Positions 41,896 to 50,999 of a DNA stretch of 64,000 bases are shown in pieces. Position numbers and translations under genes: made by a program. Under the pieces are notes generated by a model. It worked only from the letters and a program-made list of their open reading frames with translations. It had not been told where the DNA came from and did no database searches. The DNA is from Chryseobacterium indoltheticum (GTDB taxonomy: Bacteria > Bacteroidota > Bacteroidia > Flavobacteriales > Weeksellaceae): positions 1,612,001 to 1,676,000 of the forward strand of contig NZ_CP033929.1 of assembly GCF_003815915.1 (NCBI RefSeq), read 5' to 3'. Positions within the stretch are counted from its first letter, which is position 1, and each line of letters starts with the position of its first letter.

Positions 41896-43878
41896 ATGTT
41901 CTCAAAAAAACTTTCAAACCTTACAGGAAAGGCATTTAACAGTAGATTTTCTGCATTTTTCAGTATTCTAAGTTTATATATTTTATTGTCGTTTTTAATA
42001 CGATTAGTATTTTTTTTATGGTCATCAAAAGATGTAGATTTTAATTTTGTTTATATTCTGAGAATATTTTTCACAGGTTTTCTTTATGATTTTATTTCGG
42101 GGTCATTATTCTTATTTCTTTACCTTCTTTACCTTTTGATTTTTCCAAAAAAATGGATAGGCTCTTTATTTGACAAAGCTTTTACTTATTTTTATTTAGC
42201 GGTTATTCTCTTGGTCATTTATTTCAGTCTTCTTGCGGAAATTCCGTTTTGGGACGAGTTTGAAGTTAGATTTAATTTTATTGCAGTTGATTATTTAATT
42301 TACACTTACGAAGTTGTAGAAAACATCAATCAGTCTTATCCGTTACCTTTGCTTATCGCCATATTGTTCGGGTTGGTCGCTTTGACGTTTTTTCTTCTGA
42401 CAAAATTCAAAATATTCAGAAAGACCTTTTCAGATCATATAGAATTAAAAAAACGAGCATTTTTTGTGAGTCCTGTCTTGGTTTTGACAATTGTTTTGGG
42501 ATTTTTCATGAAAAACAAATATGCAGATTTCAGTAATAATCTTGTAGACAATGAACTTGGAAAAAACGGTGCATTTTCATTTATAGCAGCTTTCAGATCA
42601 AATGAACTGGATTATGAAACCTTTTATCCTAAAATTTCAGATAAAAAAGCATATTCAATTTTAAAGCAGAATCTTTTACAGGAAAATCAAAGCTATTCCT
42701 CAGCGAAATTTGATGATATTTCGAGACTTACAAAAGGTAATGGAGAGCAAAAACCAAATATCGTAGTAATCGCTATTGAAAGCTTTAGCGCAGAATTTCT
42801 AAGTACATTCGGGAATAAAGATCATCTTACTCCCAATTACGATCAATTGGCAAAAGAAAGTATTTTCTTTACCAATCTTTATGCAACAGGAACCAGAACC
42901 GTGCGTGGTATGGAGGCTCTCACTTTGTGCGTTCCGCCAACTCCGGGAAACAGTATCGTAAGACGACCGAATAACCAGAATTTGTTTTCTGTAGCAACCA
43001 TTTTAAAAGATAAAAAATATCAGCCTTACTTCATTTATGGTGGTGACGGTTATTTTGATAATATGAATAATTTTTTCGGCGGACAAGGATTTACGATTGT
43101 AGACAGAAATCGAGGAAATCCTTTATCGGAGAGTATAAAGACCGAACGTTTTCAGATAAAAGATGACGAAGTGAGTTTTGAAAATGCATGGGGAATTTGT
43201 GATGGAGATCTATACAAGCAGGCAATAAAATATGCAGATAAAGAAAGTAATTCAAATAAACCGTTTTTTGAGTTTCTAATGACTACCTCTAATCATAAAC
43301 CCTATACATTTCCAAAAGGAAAAATTGATCTTCCGCAAGGTGACAGAAACGCAGCGGTAAAATATACAGATTATGCATTAGGAAAATTCATCAGCGATGC
43401 AAAGAAAAAACCTTGGTTTAAAAATACAGTCTTTGTAGTGGTTGCAGATCATTGTGCAAGCAGCGCAGGAAAATGGGAAATAAATATTGGGAAACATCAT
43501 ATTCCTGCGATTATCTATAATCTTAAACAAAAACCTGAGGAAATCAATAGACTTACTTCTCAGATTGATCTTATGCCTTCGCTGTTCGGGTATCTGAATT
43601 GGTCATACGATACCAGTTGGTACGGAAAAGACATTAATAAAACCAAAATAGGAGAGGAGAGGGCTTTTATAGGGAATTACCGCACTCTGGGCTTACTTCG
43701 GAATGATCTTTTTACTCAAATTGACGACAGAAAAAGAGTAAAGCAGTTTACCGTTTCCCGAACCGACAAATCATTGCAGGAAGTTAACTTTAAAAATAAA
43801 GATCTTGTTTCTGAAACAATCTCTTATTATCAAACTGCAAGCGAAAGGTTTAAAAATGGTAAAATGAAAACGAAATAA
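41896..43878 (+). CDS. LTA synthase-like membrane phosphotransferase (sulfatase superfamily)
   Basis: This 660-residue inner membrane protein has five hydrophobic segments in the first 220 residues, followed by a large extracytoplasmic sulfatase-fold domain. The metal and nucleophile residues are in IVVIAIESFSAEF near residue 290 (Glu), TGTRTVRGMEAL near 333 (catalytic Thr) and VVVADHCASS near 518 (Asp, His), matching LtaS/OpgB-type phosphoglycerol transferases. Bacteroidota do not make lipoteichoic acid, so a phosphoglycerol or phosphoethanolamine decoration of an envelope component is more likely. It directly follows a two-component system, which may control it. Confidence 0.88.
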   Translation: MFSKKLSNLTGKAFNSRFSAFFSILSLYILLSFLIRLVFFLWSSKDVDFNFVYILRIFFTGFLYDFISGSLFLFLYLLYLLIFPKKWIGSLFDKAFTYFYLAVILLVIYFSLLAEIPFWDEFEVRFNFIAVDYLIYTYEVVENINQSYPLPLLIAILFGLVALTFFLLTKFKIFRKTFSDHIELKKRAFFVSPVLVLTIVLGFFMKNKYADFSNNLVDNELGKNGAFSFIAAFRSNELDYETFYPKISDKKAYSILKQNLLQENQSYSSAKFDDISRLTKGNGEQKPNIVVIAIESFSAEFLSTFGNKDHLTPNYDQLAKESIFFTNLYATGTRTVRGMEALTLCVPPTPGNSIVRRPNNQNLFSVATILKDKKYQPYFIYGGDGYFDNMNNFFGGQGFTIVDRNRGNPLSESIKTERFQIKDDEVSFENAWGICDGDLYKQAIKYADKESNSNKPFFEFLMTTSNHKPYTFPKGKIDLPQGDRNAAVKYTDYALGKFISDAKKKPWFKNTVFVVVADHCASSAGKWEINIGKHHIPAIIYNLKQKPEEINRLTSQIDLMPSLFGYLNWSYDTSWYGKDINKTKIGEERAFIGNYRTLGLLRNDLFTQIDDRKRVKQFTVSRTDKSLQEVNFKNKDLVSETISYYQTASERFKNGKMKTK

Positions 43879-44373
43879 GTTTTATCAATATTTACAATTT
43901 ATAAATTTCTTCTAAAAAGTCATAATAAAAGATGTTATGTAAATAAAAAAGAATTGTCTGAAATTTTAAGACTAAAAATAGAATACCAGTCCATTTATTT
44001 GATAAAAACCGAGGTTCCAAATAATATATAATTAAATGTGTATTTAACAAAGTAACTTTGATATTAAAGAATTTTATTTAGTAAGAGTAGTATTTCGTTT
44101 TTATATGTGTTGATTAATGACTTTAATCTGGTAAATATCATAATTTTAGTATTGAAAATAATCATTAAAAATTCTAAAAGTAAAAAATTACTAATATAAT
44201 CATGTTTATTTTGTCGAATATCTATCAAGTTAATTGATTGATTATCAGATTTAAATTTTCAGGTGTGTGGTAAGTAGGTGGTTTGCTTTGTAAAGTGAGT
44301 GCTGTTGATGTAGCTATAAATTTGCCCTGTTTTTTCCTAAGCTGTATTGTTGTTTGAAATAATCAACAGGTAT
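43879..44373. other. Gene-free AT-rich spacer before the T9SS genes
   Basis: About 490 bases of very AT-rich sequence with no credible coding frame, terminator hairpin or consensus promoter. Nothing further seen. Confidence 0.55.
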
Positions 44374-46029
44374 ATGAAAAAATCTCTCTTTTTTTTAGCG
44401 CTTTTAGCAGCAGTTGCAAGTAAAGCACAGTGGACAAACAATTATGCAGTAAATACAATTGCTTCGGATGCATCGGTATTGGCTTCAAATTCACAAACGA
44501 CTTCGGACGGTAAAACTTATTTGTCATATTGGGTTTCAAAACCTGCTCCCGAGTATTTTAAATTGTATGTGCAGTTATTGGATGAAAATGGAAATAAACT
44601 ATTTGGACCTACTGGAATGGAAGTTCATGCCGGTGGAGATTTCCCACTCAATATGTCATCCTATACTTCAATATATAATACGGCGATCGATAGCAATAAT
44701 AATTTTTATATTGCTTTTATGGAAACGGGTGGAAGCCAAAGAGGATTTGTACACAAAATTTCACCTGCAGGTACAGAATTGTGGGGTTCGGATGGATTAC
44801 CGTTAGGAAATGCAGCGTATTTTCCTAAAGTTTTTACGGATAAGAATTCATCTAACGTATATGTAAGTTCGTTTCAGAACGGATTGGGAGTTTTGGGTAA
44901 ATATGACGCAAGTAAAACTTTATTGTGGCCTGCCACTCAAACTATTCCAGCTCCGGTAAGCTACAACGTAACCAGCCTTGGTGAAGGTGCAGTGCTTTCT
45001 GACGGTAGTTTTTTGGCACTCTTTCATGCAAAAACAGCAATAACAACTTCCAATTCTAATTTTTTTGCACAAAAATATAACAGTACTACCGGAGCCCCGA
45101 TGCTAGCAGCTCCAACAAAGATTTCTGACAGAACTACCTTTTCTAATACCAATTATACTTGTGTGCAGGATAATGATATATTATATTTAGGATATTCCGG
45201 GGCAAACAGTTCAAGAACAGATTCTTTTCTGCAAAAAATTGCTGCTGACGGAACTATCCCATGGGGAATTAACGGGGTCGATTTTGCGACTACAAACCAA
45301 TATTTTGAGTTTAATACCTCTATTGCGATGAATTCCGGTTCTAATTATATTTGGGCTTTATCTCGACTCACGTCAAGTGGACAAGGCTCCATTGGTTCAT
45401 TTGTTCAGAAATTCGATAAAAATACAGGTGCCAGACTTTTATCTGATAGTGCGCAGGAAATTTATCCGGTAACACCAACTTCAAAGCAACCGACGAGTAC
45501 TTTGAAAATGCTTGGAGAAAAACCTGTTTTTGCCACAATTGACAGTAATTATAATGGCGCTAATGCTACAACTATTTCTTTAACCATCTTAAACGAAAAT
45601 ACACCTTCTACATTTATTATTCCCGGAGGTAGTGTAGGGGTCGGAACATCAGCTTTTGCAAAAGGAAATATTTATCTTAACAAAGGCTTAAACAATCAGT
45701 TTATTGTGACTTGGACTGAGAACAGAACGGGGATTACCAGTCCGTATGCACAGAATTATGACTTCTCATCTTTCCTTTCTACAAACGATTTGGTAAAAAA
45801 TGATAAAAATGATTTGTCTGTTTACCCTAATCCTGTACGATCTGTTTTACACATTCAATCTAAAGAAGATATTTCATCGTTAACTATATATAATACAGCA
45901 GGACAGTTGATCAATGCTTCTAAGGAAACACGTCAGCTTGATTTTTCTTCATTCGAAAAAGGAGTTTATTGGGTTCGTATTTTGGACAAAAAAGGAAACG
46001 AATCGACAAAAAAAGTAATTAAAAACTAA
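44374..46029 (+). CDS. Secreted T9SS-sorted protein of unknown function
   Basis: This 551-residue extracellular protein has a signal peptide (residues 1-19, SKAQ). The body is beta-rich with Thr/Ser/Asn-rich repeats and no enzyme motif. The C-terminus has the type IX secretion type A sorting domain (LSVYPNPVRSVLHIQS, IYNTAGQLIN and KGVYWVRI, with KKVIKN at the very end). It would be exported by the type IX system and anchored or released at the surface. The ATG at 44374 gives a proper signal peptide, unlike the longer frame. It is followed after 6 bases by a similar T9SS gene. Confidence 0.85.
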   Translation: MKKSLFFLALLAAVASKAQWTNNYAVNTIASDASVLASNSQTTSDGKTYLSYWVSKPAPEYFKLYVQLLDENGNKLFGPTGMEVHAGGDFPLNMSSYTSIYNTAIDSNNNFYIAFMETGGSQRGFVHKISPAGTELWGSDGLPLGNAAYFPKVFTDKNSSNVYVSSFQNGLGVLGKYDASKTLLWPATQTIPAPVSYNVTSLGEGAVLSDGSFLALFHAKTAITTSNSNFFAQKYNSTTGAPMLAAPTKISDRTTFSNTNYTCVQDNDILYLGYSGANSSRTDSFLQKIAADGTIPWGINGVDFATTNQYFEFNTSIAMNSGSNYIWALSRLTSSGQGSIGSFVQKFDKNTGARLLSDSAQEIYPVTPTSKQPTSTLKMLGEKPVFATIDSNYNGANATTISLTILNENTPSTFIIPGGSVGVGTSAFAKGNIYLNKGLNNQFIVTWTENRTGITSPYAQNYDFSSFLSTNDLVKNDKNDLSVYPNPVRSVLHIQSKEDISSLTIYNTAGQLINASKETRQLDFSSFEKGVYWVRILDKKGNESTKKVIKN

Positions 46030-46035
46030 TAAACG

Positions 46036-48558
46036 ATGAGAAAATACATACTTTTATTTCTACTGTTAACCTGCAATTTCTACTTTTCGCAGGCTGGTAA
46101 TATAGATGCAACATTTAATACTGCAGATTCGGGTAATGGTGCTGGTGATGGTGCCAACGGAAATATTTCGAAGTCTTTAAAATTATCTAGCGGTAAACTA
46201 TTGCTGGTGGGTAATTTCACTTCATACAATGATGGTATTTTAGGAAGAATAGTAAGAATTAATACCGATGGAAGCATTGATGCAACCTTTAACAGTGGAA
46301 CAGGAGTAAATGCTTATGTTTATTCAGCCGCTGAGCAGCCTGATGGTAAAATAATTATTGGCGGAAGCTTTACCAGCTACAACGGAGCTACAGTTAACAG
46401 AATCATAAGACTAAATTCTGACGGAACTTTAGACAGTACATTTTCAGGTGTAGGAGCAGGACCAAGCGGCAATAGTTTAGTTGATAATATTGTGATTTTA
46501 CCTACCGGAAAAATTTTGATAGGTGGAAGCTTCAGTGCTTATAATAATATTACTGCGGTTAAAATTGCAAGGCTTAATGCTGATGGCTCTTTAGATGCCA
46601 CATTTGTCTCAAGTCCGGGAGTCGGAAATTCAAGCGCATCAATCAATAAAATGGAGTATGATGCTGCAAATCAGAAGATTTATGTTGGAGGGAGCTTCAC
46701 TTCAATTAATGGTACTACAGTAAATAGAATTGCAAGATTAAACAGTGACGGCACCGTAGACACTTCTTTTATTATCGGAAGCGGAACATCACAAGGCTTT
46801 AACAATACGGTTTCTGAAATTGTACTCTTAAGTACAGGTAAACTTCTCGTTGGTGGAACTTTTGGGTCTTACAATGGCAATGGTACCCTCAAAAATATTT
46901 GCAGGCTGAATAGTGATGGTACTTTAGATGGTACTTTCAATTTTAATAATGCTGCAAATACAGGTGTTTATGCTATAAAAACGATAGGAAATAAACTTTT
47001 TGTAGGAGGAAACTTTACTTCTTACGCCGGAGTGCCAGTGAGTAGATTGGTAAAGTTAGATGCAGATGGTAATCTTGATACCACCTATAATGCAGGAAAT
47101 TCAGGTGCAAATTCTTCTGTACTTAATATTATAGACAATTTAGACGGTACGATCTTTATTACAGGTTCATTTAATATGTATAATGGTTTGGTAAAAAACT
47201 ACTGTGCTCATATTCTCGCAGACGGAACGCCAGACACCACCTATAATTTAGGTACAGGTGCAGATGGCAATGTGAGCTCCATTGTTTTTCAACCCGATAA
47301 TAAAATGATTATAGGCGGCGAATTTACAAGCTATAACGGAACGGTAAAGAATAAAATCGCAAGACTCAATACCGATGGAACATTAGATACATCATTTAAT
47401 ATGAATGGGGCAGGTGCAAACGGAACTGTTTCTGCCGTAGCTTTACAAAACAACGGTAAAATTATTGCCGGAGGTACTTTTACAAAATATAATGGAAATG
47501 ATATAACTAATCTGGTAAGAATAAATGCTGATGGATCTTATAGTAACGACCTTACTTTAGGAACAAGTTTCAATAATTCTGTTACTGCAGTTGCCGTACA
47601 AAATGACGGAAAGATAATTGTAGGAGGCAGCTTTACCAATTACAACGGAACAGCAATTAACAGACTCGCTAGACTGAATACCGATGGTACAATAGATGCT
47701 ACTTTTTCAATTGGAACAGGCGCTAATTCCGGTTCTATTTCTTCTATTATGCTTCTTACAGATGGGAAAATGATTATAACAGGATTATTTACCTCTTTCA
47801 ATGGAACTACAGGCAGGATTTTCAGACTGAATACCGACGGAACGATAGATACATCCTTCAGCACCGGAGGAACGGGAACTAATTTACCGATATATACAAT
47901 AGCAGTTCAGCAGGATGGAAAAATATTGATTGGAGGAAACTTCTCAACATTTAACGGGATTGCCAATGCAAGAGTTGCAAGGTTAAATTCTAACGGAAGT
48001 CTGGACACTACATTCGCTCCGGGAACAAATATTGACGGTTCTGTGCAAACCCTTGTTGTACAACCAGACAATAAAGTGATTATAGCAGGCGCCTTTACCA
48101 AATACGGGACTACATTGTCTAATAAAATCATGAGGCTGAATGCAGATGCTACGCTGGATACAACATTTGATGTTGGTAGCGGTACAAATAACAATATCAA
48201 TAAAATGGTTTTAGACCCAAATAATAATGTATTAATAGGAGGGGTGTTTACCAATTACAAAGGCAACGGAAAAAATAGAATTGCAAGAATTTTAAATGTT
48301 GTAAGCTCTTTGGCTACTGCTGAAATTAGAAATAAAACTGATGTAGATTTGTATCCAAATCCGTTTACTAATGACATTCATATCCATACTACTGAAAAAC
48401 TAAGCAATGTATCTATATATGATATGTCCGGTAAAATAGTGTACGTGTCAGATAAGAAAGATTTAAATTTATCTCATCTCTCAAAAGGTACTTATATATT
48501 AAAAGCTATGTCAGCTGGAAATAAAACAATTACTGTAAAAAAGATTATTAAAAAATAA
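46036..48558 (+). CDS. Secreted T9SS-sorted delta-60 repeat protein
   Basis: This 840-residue extracellular protein has a signal peptide (about residues 1-20, YFSQA) and then about a dozen delta-60 repeats. Each repeat carries the pattern of a glycine-rich GKIIIGGSFTSYNG-type segment followed by RLNSDGTLDTTFNxG. The repeats are separated by irregular linkers with AVQxDGK. The C-terminal sorting domain of the type IX secretion system is visible (DVDLYPNPFTNDIHIHT, SIYDMSGKI and KGTYILK). Delta-60 repeats form beta-propeller or similar solenoid structures with unclear ligands. It probably forms an operon with the preceding T9SS gene. Confidence 0.9.
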   Translation: MRKYILLFLLLTCNFYFSQAGNIDATFNTADSGNGAGDGANGNISKSLKLSSGKLLLVGNFTSYNDGILGRIVRINTDGSIDATFNSGTGVNAYVYSAAEQPDGKIIIGGSFTSYNGATVNRIIRLNSDGTLDSTFSGVGAGPSGNSLVDNIVILPTGKILIGGSFSAYNNITAVKIARLNADGSLDATFVSSPGVGNSSASINKMEYDAANQKIYVGGSFTSINGTTVNRIARLNSDGTVDTSFIIGSGTSQGFNNTVSEIVLLSTGKLLVGGTFGSYNGNGTLKNICRLNSDGTLDGTFNFNNAANTGVYAIKTIGNKLFVGGNFTSYAGVPVSRLVKLDADGNLDTTYNAGNSGANSSVLNIIDNLDGTIFITGSFNMYNGLVKNYCAHILADGTPDTTYNLGTGADGNVSSIVFQPDNKMIIGGEFTSYNGTVKNKIARLNTDGTLDTSFNMNGAGANGTVSAVALQNNGKIIAGGTFTKYNGNDITNLVRINADGSYSNDLTLGTSFNNSVTAVAVQNDGKIIVGGSFTNYNGTAINRLARLNTDGTIDATFSIGTGANSGSISSIMLLTDGKMIITGLFTSFNGTTGRIFRLNTDGTIDTSFSTGGTGTNLPIYTIAVQQDGKILIGGNFSTFNGIANARVARLNSNGSLDTTFAPGTNIDGSVQTLVVQPDNKVIIAGAFTKYGTTLSNKIMRLNADATLDTTFDVGSGTNNNINKMVLDPNNNVLIGGVFTNYKGNGKNRIARILNVVSSLATAEIRNKTDVDLYPNPFTNDIHIHTTEKLSNVSIYDMSGKIVYVSDKKDLNLSHLSKGTYILKAMSAGNKTITVKKIIKK

Positions 48559-48580
48559 TTATTTCGATCAAATCAAACGA

Positions 48581-48609
48581 AAGCTGTCTCTGAGAGACAG
48601 CTTTTTTTG
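48581..48609 (+). terminator. Terminator after the delta-60 repeat gene
   Basis: AAGCTGTCTC and GAGACAGCTT form a stem of ten pairs followed by T7. Confidence 0.88.
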
Positions 48610-48650
48610 TTAAAATTGTTCCGTCCTAAAATAAGTTTACAATCTAATAT

Positions 48651-48677
48651 TTGTCTTACGTTGTTTCATTATTTTTG
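48651..48677 (+). promoter_or_regulatory. Bacteroidota promoter for the DUF1826 gene
   Basis: TTG (48651-48653) and TATTTTTG (48670-48677) are separated by 16 bases, and the -7 ends 34 bases before the ATG. Confidence 0.45.
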
Positions 48678-48711
48678 CATAAAGTTAAACGACCATACAA
48701 TTATTTAATAT

Positions 48712-49410
48712 ATGCACAATACATCTTCCGATAACCATCAAGTTGGAGTAGTTTCTTCTTTTTCCGAACTTGTAGATACAAGCTTTCATGGAGCTATGAA
48801 CGCAATCTGTTGGAGCAGAAAATTGAATGGTGATTTTGCAGAAATTGTTTATAAGCTGCAATTAAAAGAAAACATTACAGAAGTTTCTATCGAAGATCTT
48901 TTGGCTTTAGAATTATCAGAAAATGGTATTTTAGCAAGAGAAATTATCTTAAATGATCTAAAATTATTAAGTGATTTTGGAGCATCGCCTTCACTCAATT
49001 TACTCAAAAATTACGAACAAGATGAGGAGTTCGATTTCATTTCGACAGATGTATATTCTTTTCATGTAGATCGCTCGCCAGTTGGTACCGATACTTTTCT
49101 ATGTACGTATTATGGTGCAGCAAGCGATATTATACCTACTGATGAGGTTAAACAAAAAATATTAATTCCGGAAATCAGAGCAAAGCTTAAACAATTGCAC
49201 GACGGTCCGGAAGAAGACTTTGAAAACTTTCTAAAAGAAAACTTTTTCGACCTTCATTATGAGGCCAGACCTGATGCAAATCCAACAAATTTAGGCATAG
49301 GACATCTTTGGCGTTTGGCGGTAGATTATCCTTCGCAAAAAGTTTTGCCTTGTGTTCATCGAGCTCCTGTGGAAAATGATGGGGAATATCGGTTACTTTT
49401 GATTTGTTGA
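48712..49410 (+). CDS. DUF1826-family protein
   Basis: This 232-residue cytoplasmic protein matches the DUF1826 family (MNAICWSRKLNGDFAEI near residue 30, then VDRSPVGTDTFLCTYYGAASDIIP near 119 and VHRAPVENDGEYRLLLIC at the end). The family is distributed in many Proteobacteria and Bacteroidota, in some genomes near zinc-responsive genes, but the role is unproven. Promoter sequences of the Bacteroidota type precede it. Confidence 0.85.
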   Translation: MHNTSSDNHQVGVVSSFSELVDTSFHGAMNAICWSRKLNGDFAEIVYKLQLKENITEVSIEDLLALELSENGILAREIILNDLKLLSDFGASPSLNLLKNYEQDEEFDFISTDVYSFHVDRSPVGTDTFLCTYYGAASDIIPTDEVKQKILIPEIRAKLKQLHDGPEEDFENFLKENFFDLHYEARPDANPTNLGIGHLWRLAVDYPSQKVLPCVHRAPVENDGEYRLLLIC

Positions 49411-49477
49411 TTTATTAAAAAAACAAACTCAAAAGTATATGGTTTCTTTTGGTAAAAAGGAACATTTAAAACGAATT

Positions 49478-50068
49478 ATGAGAAATATATTACTTATTAT
49501 ACTGGCAACCATCCTTTGCTCTTGCAAAAAAGATAATTTTGAAATTAAAATTTTAAATACTTCGATTTCAACAAATGATTCTGTTCGGTTCGAGCTTTAC
49601 AATAATACAAATGAACACTATTTGTTTTATTTTGAAAATCCTAAACTTGATTATAATTCAAAGAGTAAAAATCCTATAATTGCTGAAGTGAGTGCTGAAA
49701 ATATAGCTGCTAAAGTTGAAGTTTCTTCAGATCCTTTATATATATTAAATGAAAATGGTTCGTTTAATCCACAGGATATAAAAGAAATGGAAAAATACAG
49801 TACATTGGCGAAGAAACGTATTCATAGAGTAATATCTCCACAAAGTTCAGTTATTTTTACTCTTCCATTTATTGATTCTACAAATATAAAAGGAGGCAAA
49901 ACATATCCTATTTTAGACGATAAAAAGAGATATCATCTGAAAATAAAAATGGATATAGATACTAACTTAATAGACAAAAAGGAACTAGAAAATATTAAAT
50001 ATAATTACAAAAATAATATTAAATTTTTTCATGGGAAATTAGCTTCAAAAACATTAAAATTAAAATAA
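49478..50068 (+). CDS. Hypothetical lipoprotein
   Basis: This 196-residue protein with a lipoprotein signal peptide (Cys17 in ATILCSCKK; the adjacent Cys is another candidate) would be an envelope protein. The mature part is beta-rich (FEIKILNTSISTNDSVRFELYN) with no recognised domain. A C-terminal run of basic residues is not membrane-related. The ATG at 49478 gives the signal peptide; the longer frame begins in the gap after DUF1826. I do not recognise it. Confidence 0.6.
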   Translation: MRNILLIILATILCSCKKDNFEIKILNTSISTNDSVRFELYNNTNEHYLFYFENPKLDYNSKSKNPIIAEVSAENIAAKVEVSSDPLYILNENGSFNPQDIKEMEKYSTLAKKRIHRVISPQSSVIFTLPFIDSTNIKGGKTYPILDDKKRYHLKIKMDIDTNLIDKKELENIKYNYKNNIKFFHGKLASKTLKLK

Positions 50069-50645
50069 AATCTTCCGTCAATTTTGCATTGTCTTTTGAA
50101 ACAGTTAACTGTTAAAAGACTTTTTTATTAAATATTTAGAAGTTTTAGTTCCCTACTTTCCGATACAGAAAGTAATATATTGTTGAAATTCAATGTATTA
50201 TATAATCTAAGGTGTACAAAAGTTGTACAAAATGAAATGCTGCAACATCTTTTTTTTGAACATCTTTCCAAGAATTTCATCACATCAAACTACCATGAAT
50301 AGACAGTTTTACTAAATTTCAAGCTTAAATTTTAATAAATCCTGTACATCTTTTGTGTTTAAGTTGTTGATTATTAGTGTTTTATTGTAATTTGTAACTT
50401 TAGTAGATAATTGAGTTTTTTTTTAATTGCTTATGAAAAAGTATGATAGTACTTTATTTATACTAAACTTATGAAAGAACGTTTTATTTTACCTTTCACT
50501 TAAATAATTACTAAATCAAAAATGTACTTATAATAAATGTAATGAAATGATTTAATACTTTGAAATGTACGATTATCATACCTTTCAGTTACAGTTTAGC
50601 AAATGTAGGGTAGACTCCAGATTATTTTCTTAGAACTTTTGATGC

Positions 50646-50661
50646 TATGACCAAGGTCATA
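50646..50661. promoter_or_regulatory. Perfect inverted repeat TATGACC-AA-GGTCATA
   Basis: Perfect 7-base arms with a 2-base centre lie about 50 bases upstream of a possible small ORF and 340 bases upstream of the KGG-motif gene. The form resembles an operator for a dimeric regulator; a further GGTCA occurs 28 bases after it. Confidence 0.4.
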
Positions 50662-50714
50662 ACCATCTCCTAAAATATAGTCCTAACTTTGGTCAACACC
50701 AAACAAGATATATT

Positions 50715-50822
50715 ATGAACTCATTAGATGCTTCAGCGTTTCTGCTGTCCAAAGTTTCCGTGCAGGATGTTTTGGATCTTCAAAATTTCATTATAAAATA
50801 CTGCAAATTGTCATCAGGATAA
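50715..50822 (+). CDS. Possible 35-residue ORF
   Basis: ATG to TAA encodes MNSLDASAFLLSKVSVQ and continues to KYCKLSSG. The composition is amphipathic and helix-like, with some coding character, in a region otherwise without frames. It might be a truncated remnant of a larger gene or a real small protein; I cannot tell. Confidence 0.3.
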   Translation: MNSLDASAFLLSKVSVQDVLDLQNFIIKYCKLSSG

Positions 50823-50999
50823 TTTTGTCTATGTGAATATTTCCTGCAATAGAATTTGTAAGTAGGATTCAAATATTCACAATAATTATTTCAATATAAA
50901 ACTTACCGTGAGCTATTAATAAGTCTCAAGGAAGAAAATCAATGCAAAAAATGTGGAAGTTCTATACTAGTCAGGAATTTCCATAATCACTCAATATTA

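Larger units (their letters stand above)
50069..50999. other. Long AT-rich intergenic region upstream of the stress gene cluster
   Basis: About 930 bases. It contains a palindrome at 50646-50661 and a short ORF at 50715-50822 (separate entries). The rest is AT-rich with no ORF of coding character. No classical terminator follows the preceding gene. Confidence 0.55.
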
